From Xanthomonas maliensis (GTDB lineage: Bacteria > Pseudomonadota > Gammaproteobacteria > Xanthomonadales > Xanthomonadaceae): a DNA stretch of 64,000 nucleotides. Under the pieces are notes generated by a model. The model was not told the origin of the DNA, searched no databases, and worked only from the letters and a program-made list of their open reading frames with translations. The translations under genes were made by a program, and so were the position numbers. Location: NCBI RefSeq assembly GCF_009192945.1, contig NZ_NSET01000044.1, positions 1 through 64,000 on the forward strand. Direction: 5' to 3'. Shown here in pieces: positions 29,720 to 38,435 of the stretch. Every line of letters starts with the position of its first letter. The first letter of the stretch is position 1.

Positions 29720-32158
29720 TCATTCGGCGCGCAAGGCCTGCATTGGCGGCACCCGCGCCGCACGCTGCGCCGGCGCCAGCGCAGCGAGCAGACCGGCGGC
29801 CGCCAACACCAGCAACACCGTGCCGATCGCCAGCGGGTCGGCCACGCGCACCTCGAACAGGAAGCGCTGCAGCAGCCGCGACAGCGCCATCGCCACGCCC
29901 AGGCCGAGCAGCAAGCCGACGCCGATCTGCAGGCCGGCTTCGTACAGCACCTGCTGGCGCAACCGGGCCGGCGGCGCGCCGAGTGCGGCACGCACGCCGA
30001 ACTCGTGCTGCCGCGCGGCCACCGCCACTGCCATCACGGCGTAAAGGCCGACCGCCGCCAGCAGCAACGCCAATCCCGCGAACAAGCCTACCAGCAGCAG
30101 ATTGAGCTTCTGCTCGTCGGTGGTGGTGGCCACCAGCACCTGCATCGGCTGCAGATCGGCAATTGGCTGCTGCGGTGCCACTTCGTCGACCGCCGCACGC
30201 AACGCACGCTCGTCGGCACCCAGCGCACCTGCGCGCAACCTCACCGCATAGGTCAGGGCGCCGAAACCGCGCATGATCTGCCACATCGGTTCGCTCATCT
30301 GCGCCAGCGGTTGGTACACCATCGGCTCCGGCGGCTCGGCCGGGCTGGTGTGGCGTACGTCGCCAACCACGCCGACCACGCGCATCGACATCCGCTGATC
30401 GCCGCCGTCGTCGGGGACGCTGACGATCTTGCCAAGCGGCTGCCTATGCAGGTAACGCGCGGCGAATGTGGCGCTGACCAGGCACACCTTCTCGGCACCG
30501 GCCACGTCGCCGTCGGCGATGCCGCGCCCGGCCAGCAGCGGGATGCGGAACACCTCCAGGAAGTCCGGCGTGGCCATCCGGTACTGGCTGTTGACCATGG
30601 GCATGCCATCCACCTCCACGCTCCAGCTCAGCCGCGTTGCCGTCGGCGGATTGCTCGATACGCCGACCCGTTCGATGCCTGGCACCTGCTGCAGCCGTGC
30701 GACGATGCGCCGGGTCTGCTCCACCGCGGCTTGCGCCGTGGCGTAACGCTCCTTCACCGGCGCCAGGGTGAAAACCACCGCCGAGCGACTCTCGAAGCCC
30801 ATCGGTACCTGCGCCAGCTGCTGCAGGGTGCGCATGAACAGCGCCGCGGCGATCAGCAGCACCACGGCGATGGCCACCTGCGCGACGACGAGCATGCGAC
30901 CGATGCGGCCGGCCTGCAGGCTCCAGCCGCCGCGACCGCCGCCAGCCAGTTCCGCGACCAGGTTGCGGCGACGCCCGCGCACGATGCCCAGCGCCGCAGC
31001 CAGCAGCGCGGTGGCGCCGCCGGCGAACAAAGCGAACAGCGCGCTGCTGCCGGTCAGGTGCGCCGGCTCGCCGCGCATCCACAACAACGGCACCCAGCCA
31101 CCGAGCAATCGCAGGCCGAGCCAGGCCAGCGCCAACCCGGCCAGGCTGCCGAGCGCACCGATCAGCACGCCTTCGGCCAATGCCGGCAGGTTCAGTCGCA
31201 TCCACGGCGCACCGAGCGCAGCGCGCACCGCACTGTCGTGGCCGCGCCCCAGCGCGCGTAGCAGCATCAGGCTGGTCAGGTTGATCGCCGCGATCGACAG
31301 CACGCAGCACGCTGCGGCGAAGAACAGCCACAGCGTGTTGCCGCTGTAGGAGGTGTACAGGCTGTCCTGCAGCGGCAACGCGTTCGGCGGCTGCCGCTGC
31401 AGGCTCTGCCACCAGGCGTCGTCCATGTGCGGGTTGTTGCGCAGCAAGCGCTTGATCACCACCGCGGTCTGCGCGGATGCGGCCTCCACGCTGACACCGG
31501 GCCGCAGCCGCGCAATGATGACTTCGTTGGTGGACAGATTGGTCGTGGCAAGGTCCGGCTGCATGTTGCGGATCAGATCGAACGGTTGCGCCCAGGGAAA
31601 GTCTGCCGGCAGCACGCCGACGATCTGCACCGGCACACCCTCCACCTGCAGCGTGCGTCCCACCGTCGCCGGATCGCCGCCGAAATAGCGCAGCCAGAAG
31701 CGATACCCCAGGATCACCGCCTGCGGCCCGCCGGGCCGGCTCTCCTCTGCATTGAAGTTGCGTCCGGTCGCCATCGGCAGGCCGAGGGTGTGCAGGAAGC
31801 CCGCATCGGCGCTGATCGCCTGGACCACCTCGCTGGTACCGCCACGCGCGATATTGGTCGGCACCGGAAAGCCGCGCGCGATGCCGATGGCCTGTATGCC
31901 GGCCATCTGCCGCAGCACGGGGTAATAGCCGGGTGCGGCGACGTTGCTGCCGCCGTCGGCCTGTCCCAGGGTGACCAGCTGCTGCGGCTGCGGAAACGGC
32001 AGTGGCTTGAGCAAAGCCTGGTCGAGCAGCGCGAACACCGTGGTGGTGGTGGCCACGCCCAGCGCCAGGGTCAGCATCGCCAGCAGCAGGTAGCCTGGCT
32101 TGCGTGCGAGCGCGCGCCAGGATTGGCGCGCCTCGGTCCAGTACAGGACGGCGCTCAT
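29720..32158 (-). CDS. Large FtsX/MacB-type ABC permease (ADOP-like)
   Basis: An inner-membrane permease of 812 residues with two successive MacB_PCD-FtsX halves, the layout of ADOP-type proteins. The start at 32158 gives MSAVLYWTEARQSWRALARKPGYLLLAM; its ATG overlaps the ATPase stop (ATGA). Repeated core segments are visible, such as LTSLMLLRALGRGHDSAVRAALGAPW in the middle and VAVAARQHEFGVRAALGAPP near the end. Unlike orphan permeases, an ATPase and a fusion protein are adjacent, so a MacAB-like export machine is likely. The substrate is unknown (a lipid, peptide or antibiotic would fit). Confidence 0.9.
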   Translation of the reverse strand: MSAVLYWTEARQSWRALARKPGYLLLAMLTLALGVATTTTVFALLDQALLKPLPFPQPQQLVTLGQADGGSNVAAPGYYPVLRQMAGIQAIGIARGFPVPTNIARGGTSEVVQAISADAGFLHTLGLPMATGRNFNAEESRPGGPQAVILGYRFWLRYFGGDPATVGRTLQVEGVPVQIVGVLPADFPWAQPFDLIRNMQPDLATTNLSTNEVIIARLRPGVSVEAASAQTAVVIKRLLRNNPHMDDAWWQSLQRQPPNALPLQDSLYTSYSGNTLWLFFAAACCVLSIAAINLTSLMLLRALGRGHDSAVRAALGAPWMRLNLPALAEGVLIGALGSLAGLALAWLGLRLLGGWVPLLWMRGEPAHLTGSSALFALFAGGATALLAAALGIVRGRRRNLVAELAGGGRGGWSLQAGRIGRMLVVAQVAIAVVLLIAAALFMRTLQQLAQVPMGFESRSAVVFTLAPVKERYATAQAAVEQTRRIVARLQQVPGIERVGVSSNPPTATRLSWSVEVDGMPMVNSQYRMATPDFLEVFRIPLLAGRGIADGDVAGAEKVCLVSATFAARYLHRQPLGKIVSVPDDGGDQRMSMRVVGVVGDVRHTSPAEPPEPMVYQPLAQMSEPMWQIMRGFGALTYAVRLRAGALGADERALRAAVDEVAPQQPIADLQPMQVLVATTTDEQKLNLLLVGLFAGLALLLAAVGLYAVMAVAVAARQHEFGVRAALGAPPARLRQQVLYEAGLQIGVGLLLGLGVAMALSRLLQRFLFEVRVADPLAIGTVLLVLAAAGLLAALAPAQRAARVPPMQALRAE

Positions 32159-32931
32159 CGCGCCTGCTCCACCGGGCGCAGCGGCAGCGTGATGTCCTGG
32201 GCGTGACGCAGGCGTTCGAAGCTGTCCTCGTCGACGATGCGTCCATCGAGCATGTGCACGATGCGCTGGGCGCGCCGCGCAAATGCCCCATCGTGGGTGA
32301 CCATGCACAGCGTCGTGCCGTTGTCGTGCAGTTGTTCCAGCAGTTGCATGACCGCCTCGCCGTTATGGCTGTCGAGGTTGCCGGTGGGCTCATCGGCCAG
32401 CAGGATCGACGGGTTACCGGCCAGCGCGCGCGCCACCGCCACGCGCTGCTGCTGGCCGCCGGACAACTGCCCTGGATAGTGCTTGTGGCGATGATGCATG
32501 CCGACCAACTCCAGTACCTCGCGTACGCGCTGGCGGATCCTGCCGCGCTCGGCACCGTCGCGGTAGGTCAGCGGGAGCGCCACGTTCTCCTCGACGGTAA
32601 GGTCGGCAATCAGATTGAAGGCCTGGAAGATGAAGCCGATCTCGGCATTGCGGATGCGCGCACGGCCGACCGCATCGAGCTCGGCGACGCGACGGCCATT
32701 GAGCTGATAGCTGCCGCTGCTGGGCGCATCGAGCAGGCCCAGGATCGACAGCAGGGTGGATTTGCCGCAGCCCGACGGCCCGGTGATGGCGATGAAATCG
32801 CCGCGTTCCACTTCCAGCGCGATCTCGGCCAGCGCGTGGGTCTCCACTTCGTCGGTATGGAACACCTTGCTCAAGCCGTGCAGTCGGATCAGCGGCTCGG
32901 TCGCAGGGACGGATACGGCAATGGCGGTCAT
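32155..32931 (-). CDS. ABC transporter ATP-binding protein (MacB/LolD type)
   Basis: Nucleotide-binding subunit of the adjacent transporter, of the MacB/LolD family. Walker A is GPSGCGKST near residue 51, the signature LSGGQQQRVAVARALAG, and Walker B SILLADEPTGNLDS with the family-typical GNLD. The H-loop is VTHDGAFA. Length 258 fits a stand-alone subunit. The frame continues open upstream, but 32931 is the first ATG before the domain and lies 19 bases after the fusion-protein stop. Confidence 0.93.
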   Translation of the reverse strand: MTAIAVSVPATEPLIRLHGLSKVFHTDEVETHALAEIALEVERGDFIAITGPSGCGKSTLLSILGLLDAPSSGSYQLNGRRVAELDAVGRARIRNAEIGFIFQAFNLIADLTVEENVALPLTYRDGAERGRIRQRVREVLELVGMHHRHKHYPGQLSGGQQQRVAVARALAGNPSILLADEPTGNLDSHNGEAVMQLLEQLHDNGTTLCMVTHDGAFARRAQRIVHMLDGRIVDEDSFERLRHAQDITLPLRPVEQAR

Positions 32932-32950
32932 GCGGTCTCTCCTGATGGCG

Positions 32951-34201
32951 CTAGCGTAAGCGCAAGGTGTCGTCGGCGTTCCATTGGCTGGTATCGGACA
33001 GCACGACCTGCTCGCCGGCACCCAGGCCGGCACGGACTTCGATGCGATCGCTGGAGGCGGCGCCGAAGCGGACGCGGGTGCGCTGCGCGCGATCGCCACC
33101 GTCGCGCAGCACGAACAACGTGCCGGCGGTGTTGGGAACGGCCAGTGCCGGACGCGGAATGCTGACCACATCGCGCAGGGTGCCGAGCAGGATGCGACCG
33201 TCCACCGACAGGTCCGGACGCGCACCCGGCGGCAGTGGTGGCGCCAGCCGCACGTCGACCACCACGCTGCCGCTGCGCACCGCCGGGTCGATCCGCGCCA
33301 CCTGCCCGCGCACCACACCATTGTGCGTATCCACCGCCACCGGCAGTCCGTCGATCACGTCCTTGGCCAACACCTCGGGCACCTGCAAGCGCGCCAGCAG
33401 ATCGTCCGGGCGCGCGACCCGCGCCAGCTTGGCACCGGCTTCCACGCGCTGGCCCGGTTCCACTTCCACCTGCTGCAGGATGCCGTCGCTACCGGCGCGC
33501 ACCTGCAACGACGCCGCCTGTTGCGTGGCGATGGCCAGCGCACTGGCGGCCTGCGCGCGGCGCGCCTGCGATGCCCGCATTTGCGCGGCCATGTTCTGTC
33601 GGAATGCAGCCACGCGCTGGGTCTCGATGGCGGCGCGGCCGCGCTGCTGTGCTTCGACGATCTCGCTTTGGGTCAGGTCGATTGCCGAGATGGCGCCACC
33701 GGCGTGACCGCGCCGATAGGCTTGTGCCTTGACCTGTGCGATCTGCAGATCGGACGCGGCCTGGGCCTGCAGCGCCCGTTGGTCCAGCAACTGCGACGCC
33801 AACGCCGCGCGCAATGCGGCCAGGTCGGCGTCGGCAGCGCTCAGCGCAGCGCGGGCGCGATCCAGTGCCGCGTCCAGCTCGGGATTGCGCAGCTGCAGGA
33901 TCAGCGTATCGGCCTGGACCCGCGCACCGGCATCGACTGCTTGCTGCTGCACGGTCGCCGGGGCGCCGGCGGTGATCCAGCGGATCTGCCGCGGCACCAG
34001 CACGCCGTTGGCACGGATTTCGCGGCGCATCTCGCCGCGCGTGGCCGCATCGATCCATAGCTCGCTGCGTGCCACTCGCGGCGCAGCGCGGCCGGCGCCG
34101 AGCACCACCACTGCAACGAGGACAGTGACGCCTGCGGCCAGTGACAGCCAGCGGCGACGATGGCGCCAGAACGAACGCTGCGGAGACTTCGCGATATCCA
34201 T
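32951..34201 (-). CDS. Periplasmic membrane-fusion (HlyD/MacA-type) protein
   Basis: Adaptor that would link the ABC pump to an outer-membrane channel. It has a membrane anchor (RRWLSLAAGVTVLVAVVVLGAG), a long coiled-coil hairpin (about residues 85-220, rich in Ala, Gln and Arg), a lipoyl-like half near residue 240 (GILQQVEVEPGQRVEAGAKL), and a beta-barrel domain. The start at 34201 (MDIAKSPQRSFWRHRRRW) is chosen over the ATG two codons earlier. First gene of the operon fusion protein-ATPase-permease-regulator-kinase. No TolC-like gene is nearby. Confidence 0.88.
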   Translation of the reverse strand: MDIAKSPQRSFWRHRRRWLSLAAGVTVLVAVVVLGAGRAAPRVARSELWIDAATRGEMRREIRANGVLVPRQIRWITAGAPATVQQQAVDAGARVQADTLILQLRNPELDAALDRARAALSAADADLAALRAALASQLLDQRALQAQAASDLQIAQVKAQAYRRGHAGGAISAIDLTQSEIVEAQQRGRAAIETQRVAAFRQNMAAQMRASQARRAQAASALAIATQQAASLQVRAGSDGILQQVEVEPGQRVEAGAKLARVARPDDLLARLQVPEVLAKDVIDGLPVAVDTHNGVVRGQVARIDPAVRSGSVVVDVRLAPPLPPGARPDLSVDGRILLGTLRDVVSIPRPALAVPNTAGTLFVLRDGGDRAQRTRVRFGAASSDRIEVRAGLGAGEQVVLSDTSQWNADDTLRLR

Positions 34202-34349
34202 GGCCATTGCAAAGCAGGCCGCATGCCAGGTCGAAAAGCGCGATAAGTCATTGAAACCGCTACACAGCGTGTCTGCCGGTCACGGGCACAGCGTCCGCAA
34301 GTGGACGCGCAGCGACCGATTCCGGACGGTTGCGCGGCGACGCCTGTGC

Positions 34350-35300
34350 TCAGCGTTGCTCGAGCGACGCGCGGTAGCGCAGCAGCGTTTCGGGTTCGTC
34401 GGTCTGGAACGCGCTGATGCCGGCGCGGTGCAGCCGGCCCCATACCGCATCCGGATCGCGCACCGCATCGGCGTCGCCGCCGTAACCGGCAACGAAGCCA
34501 TCCCACAGCGTGTTGACCAGCAACCGCACATGCTGCTGCTTGGCCAGCGCGGCCAGCGCCGGTAGCTGTTCGGCGGGTATCCGCGGCAGCTCGATCGCCA
34601 CCGGCCGTACCTTGCCGCCCATCTGGGTGCGCAAGGTCTTCAGCAGGTCATCGCTGCCCGGCGGATTGAGCAGTATCGGCGTGAAGTTGATGCGGTCGAA
34701 CGGCGGCAGCGTCGCCAGCGGCTGGCTGTACACGCCGACCTCGGTCTTGAGCACGACCTGGCGCTCCATGCCGGCGCGCCGTACCGCGTCCGCCACTTCC
34801 GCGTAGATCGGCGCCTTGACGTCCAGATTGAGCATGATGCGGCCCTTGGCCGCCGCCAGCATCTGCTCCAGGCGCAGCGGATGCTGGTCGGTGAGTGCGG
34901 CATCGGCGCCGCCTTCGTCATCGCGCAGCCGCAGTTGCGACAGCTGCGCCCAGGTCAGTTCCGCGACCTTGCCGCTGCCGTCGGTGGTGCGCTCGACCGT
35001 GGCGTCGTGGAACATCACCAAGGTGCCATCGGCGGCGCGGCGAATGTCGGTTTCAAGCATGTCCACGCCTATCGCTACGCAGCGCTCCAGGCCAGCCAGC
35101 GAGTTCTCCGGCGCATGACCAGCAAAGCCGTGCGCGGGCGCAGGGTTATGGCAGCCGCGATGGGCGACGACGAAGATCCCGCCGTCGGGATTGGCCAGGC
35201 GTGCCTGGATCGCCGTGCCGGCCCCAGCATTGGCCGCCATCGCGGCGGGGTCGGCCAGGGCAGTGACCAGCAATAGCAGCGGCAACAGGAAGGACTTCAT
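34350..35300 (-). CDS. Exported glycerophosphodiester phosphodiesterase
   Basis: Hydrolyses glycerophosphodiesters to glycerol-3-phosphate and an alcohol, probably in the periplasm. A signal peptide is present (MKSFLLPLLLLVTALADPAAMAANA). Catalytic motifs of the GDPD TIM barrel are seen: VAHRGCHN, HAPENSLAGLERCVAIG, MLETDIRRAADGTLVMFHD with its two metal ligands, and NTLWDGFVAGYGG late. The canonical fold end ISAFQTDEPETLL is intact. It follows the TonB receptor gene by 38 bases on the same strand, so the two form an uptake pair. Confidence 0.93.
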   Translation of the reverse strand: MKSFLLPLLLLVTALADPAAMAANAGAGTAIQARLANPDGGIFVVAHRGCHNPAPAHGFAGHAPENSLAGLERCVAIGVDMLETDIRRAADGTLVMFHDATVERTTDGSGKVAELTWAQLSQLRLRDDEGGADAALTDQHPLRLEQMLAAAKGRIMLNLDVKAPIYAEVADAVRRAGMERQVVLKTEVGVYSQPLATLPPFDRINFTPILLNPPGSDDLLKTLRTQMGGKVRPVAIELPRIPAEQLPALAALAKQQHVRLLVNTLWDGFVAGYGGDADAVRDPDAVWGRLHRAGISAFQTDEPETLLRYRASLEQR

Positions 35301-35338
35301 GGCAACAGGAATCCGCAGGAGGAAAGGAGGGAATGCCT

Positions 35339-38224
35339 TTAGAGGGAAGGCGTGAAGCGCAGGCCGACCCAGTAAGTGGTCGGGACCGAATAGCTGTCCT
35401 TCAGCAGGTTCTCGCCCGGCCCGGTCACGCTGGTGATGCGACTATGGGTGAGATTGCCGATCTGGCCGATCACGCTGAGTTGCTTGCTGACCGCATAGGT
35501 GGCCGAAAAGTCCAGTTGCGTGCGCGGCGACCAGTACAGATCCTGCCAATCGACGTTGCTGACGATGGAGCGTAGTGCCTTGCCCTGGCGGTTGTATGCC
35601 AGCCGCAGCTCCAGACCACCGGTGTTATAGAACAGCGTCGCGTTGGCGGTGTTGTCCGGCTGGCCGACCAAATTATCCAGCGTGCGTGTTTGCTGGCTGA
35701 GGGTGGTGCCGCTGCCGATGCTGTAGGGCACCTGCAGACTGCCATCGAGCAGGGCTAGATTGGCGCTGACGCCGAATCCGCGCAGCCAGGGCGCCAGTGG
35801 CTCCAACGTGTTGAGGATGACGTTGAATTCAACGCCGCGGATCTGCGCCTTGGAGGCGTTGGCCGGCGTGCTGATCAACGCATTGGCATAGGTGGTGCCA
35901 TCGAAGGTGAAGCGGTCGGTGCGCGAGAGCGTGAAGATCTCGTCCTCGATGTGCTTGTCGAATATCGCCGCCGACAGGAAACCGTCGAAATCGCCAGGCA
36001 GGCGCCACTCCAGCGAGAGGTCGAGATTGTTGGACACGCGCGGTTTGATGTCCGGATTGCCGAGGGTGACGGTGACGCCCTGCGCATTGGGGTTACCGGC
36101 ATCGCTGGTGTTGACGAAACCGATCGAGGTGCGCGCGGCGTAAGCGTCGTAAGGAGGTCGCCCCAACGTGCGGCTGGCGCCCACGCGCAGGTCCAGCGCA
36201 TCGTTCAGGTGGTAGGTCAAGATCGCCGAGGGCAACAGGTAGCCATAGCTGGAGCGCGTAGGATCGTCGACATAGACGTACTGCTGGCTGGCGGCATCGA
36301 GCTGGCGCCGCCGCCCCACCGTCTCGATGCGCGTACTGTCGTAATGCAGGCCAGCCTGCAAGTTGAAACGCTCGGCACGATAGCTGAGCAATCCGTAGCT
36401 GCCGAAGATGTTCTCGGTGTGGGTGAAGTTGTCCTGGTTGCTGAAGGCCGACTGGTCGGTACTGTTGAAGGCGCTCAACGGCGTCGCCGCAAGCACGCGG
36501 TTGGCCTTGTCCGGATCGATCGTCAACAGGTTGAGGCCGACATAGCGCATCGGCGCGCGTCCGCTGCCGACGACATCGCGCAGACCCAGTGCGGGTGCGC
36601 TGGCATTGGGCTGGTATTCCACCCGATAGATATCGAAGGACGGCTTGTCGGTGGTATAGGCGATGCCGGCGGCCATGCCGAAGCCCTGGTCGCTCTCGCC
36701 CTGGTTGAAGCCGTAATCGAGGCGACCGGTGAGGATGCGATCGGCGGCGTTGCGTTGGTAGTCCGGGCGCCAGTACGACAGGCTGTAGTTGTCGAGATTG
36801 TCGTAGGCCTGCGGCGACACCGCAAAGCGCTGGTTGAGTTGGGAGGTGTCGTAGTCGAAGGCGTAGTTCGGCGTGGCATGCAGGGTCACGCCATTGCCGG
36901 TCTGGCCCACCGGCACGGCCGCCGGGCGGGTGATGCCGGTGGCGTACTTGATCATGCGGATCGGCTCCTCGTAGGTCGCGTCGGACCAGGACCCGCGCAC
37001 GGAGAGCTGTTGACGATCGGTTGGCCGCCACAGGGTGCCCAATTGCGCGACCTTGGTCCGGGTGGTGGTGATCTGGTTGGAATAACCGACCTCGATGTCG
37101 CCACCGGGATAGCGGCCGGAGGTCGCGGTCTGGTCGAAGACCTGGTTGCGATTGCGCGGGTCGATGATGACCTCGTTGCGCTGCATGTTGTCCTTGAACA
37201 CGTAATAGCCGGCCAGCGCATACGCTTCCAGCGCCGCGCTGGGACGGGCCTCGAACTTGGCGGTGACGCCGTAGCGGTCGCGCTGGTCCTGCACGTACCA
37301 ATATTTGTCCTGCTGCGGCACCGCCCAACCATTGCCGAGGTTGCTGCCGGTCTGCAGCACGCCGTTGGCGTCGTAGAACCCGTAATGCACCGTGTCGGTG
37401 GTCATATGGGTCTCGGTATAGCTGCTCAGGGTCTGATAGTTGGCCGAGACGGTCACACCGTATTGCTGCTCGCTGCCAAACGTACGGCTGCCGGTGGCAT
37501 TGAGGCGATAACCCGGGTCGTCCTGATGGCGCGGCCTGCCGACATCGTTGGCGTGGCCCAGGGCAGCATCGGCACTGAAGAACGGCTTGCCGCCGAGCTC
37601 GAAGGCACTGCGCGTCTTCAGATTGATCGCACCGCCGGTGGCGTTGGGATCCAGGTCCGGGGTAAAGGTCTTGACCACCTGCAGTTCGCTGACCATCGAC
37701 GCCGGCAACAGATCCAGCCGCACGCCGCGGGTGATCGACCCCAGCGTGCCATTGGGCGTGCCTGGCGAGGCGATGGTCAAGCCGTCGATGGTGACGTTGT
37801 TGTAGGACGGCCCCAGGCCACGCAGCACCGGCGTGGCCGCCTCGTCGCGCGGGTGTTCGTTGTCGGTGGCCGGCAAGACCGACAGGCCGGGCACGCGCCG
37901 CAAGGCCTCGACGATGGTGCTGTCGGGCAGCGCGCGCACGTCGGTGGCGCTGATCACGTCGGTGATATTGGTGGCCGCACGCTTGCTCTCCACCGCAGCC
38001 GCGTTGGCGCGACGCACACCGGTGACCTGCATCGCATCGAGCGTCTGCACCGCGCTCGTCGGCGACGCGGAAGCGGCAGTCGCATCGGTGGCAGCCACTA
38101 CCTCTGCGCTCGCCTGGATCGCCGGGGATGACGTATTGGATTGCGCCTGAGCGGTGGACATGGCCATGACGATGGCCGCGGCAAGCACGGTGACGGATCG
38201 ATGACGCGGAACGGAACACTGCAT
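35339..38224 (-). CDS. TonB-dependent outer-membrane receptor (GDPD partner)
   Basis: An energised outer-membrane transporter of 961 residues. The start at 38224 gives a signal peptide (MQCSVPRHRSVTVLAAAIVMAMSTAQA). The mature N-terminus resembles the plug of TonB receptors (ITDVISATDVRALPDSTIVEALRRVPG, then VLRGLGPSYNNVTIDGL, a TonB-box neighbourhood), and the beta barrel closes with SYSVPTTYWVGLRFTPSL, ending in aromatic residues. It is an IroN/oar-like member of the type common in Xanthomonas. Paired with the phosphodiesterase, so its ligand may be a glycerophosphodiester or a lipid-derived compound. The plug/barrel signatures are certain; the ligand is inferred. Confidence 0.9.
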   Translation of the reverse strand: MQCSVPRHRSVTVLAAAIVMAMSTAQAQSNTSSPAIQASAEVVAATDATAASASPTSAVQTLDAMQVTGVRRANAAAVESKRAATNITDVISATDVRALPDSTIVEALRRVPGLSVLPATDNEHPRDEAATPVLRGLGPSYNNVTIDGLTIASPGTPNGTLGSITRGVRLDLLPASMVSELQVVKTFTPDLDPNATGGAINLKTRSAFELGGKPFFSADAALGHANDVGRPRHQDDPGYRLNATGSRTFGSEQQYGVTVSANYQTLSSYTETHMTTDTVHYGFYDANGVLQTGSNLGNGWAVPQQDKYWYVQDQRDRYGVTAKFEARPSAALEAYALAGYYVFKDNMQRNEVIIDPRNRNQVFDQTATSGRYPGGDIEVGYSNQITTTRTKVAQLGTLWRPTDRQQLSVRGSWSDATYEEPIRMIKYATGITRPAAVPVGQTGNGVTLHATPNYAFDYDTSQLNQRFAVSPQAYDNLDNYSLSYWRPDYQRNAADRILTGRLDYGFNQGESDQGFGMAAGIAYTTDKPSFDIYRVEYQPNASAPALGLRDVVGSGRAPMRYVGLNLLTIDPDKANRVLAATPLSAFNSTDQSAFSNQDNFTHTENIFGSYGLLSYRAERFNLQAGLHYDSTRIETVGRRRQLDAASQQYVYVDDPTRSSYGYLLPSAILTYHLNDALDLRVGASRTLGRPPYDAYAARTSIGFVNTSDAGNPNAQGVTVTLGNPDIKPRVSNNLDLSLEWRLPGDFDGFLSAAIFDKHIEDEIFTLSRTDRFTFDGTTYANALISTPANASKAQIRGVEFNVILNTLEPLAPWLRGFGVSANLALLDGSLQVPYSIGSGTTLSQQTRTLDNLVGQPDNTANATLFYNTGGLELRLAYNRQGKALRSIVSNVDWQDLYWSPRTQLDFSATYAVSKQLSVIGQIGNLTHSRITSVTGPGENLLKDSYSVPTTYWVGLRFTPSL

Positions 38225-38435
38225 GGAGTGGGGCGTGCGCGCCAGGCGCCGTTTCTGTGACGAAGTCGGCAACCGTAGTCAGCCCGAATGACGCTCCTGC
38301 GGCAGCGCCAATACAACCACAAGACAGCGCGCGATCACGTCGCCGCAGGCGAAGCACAACGCAACCATCGCCGCATTTGCGAATCGCGGCGATCGCGTAT
38401 CGCGGCCGGCAATGCCGGCCGCGATACGCACGGTG

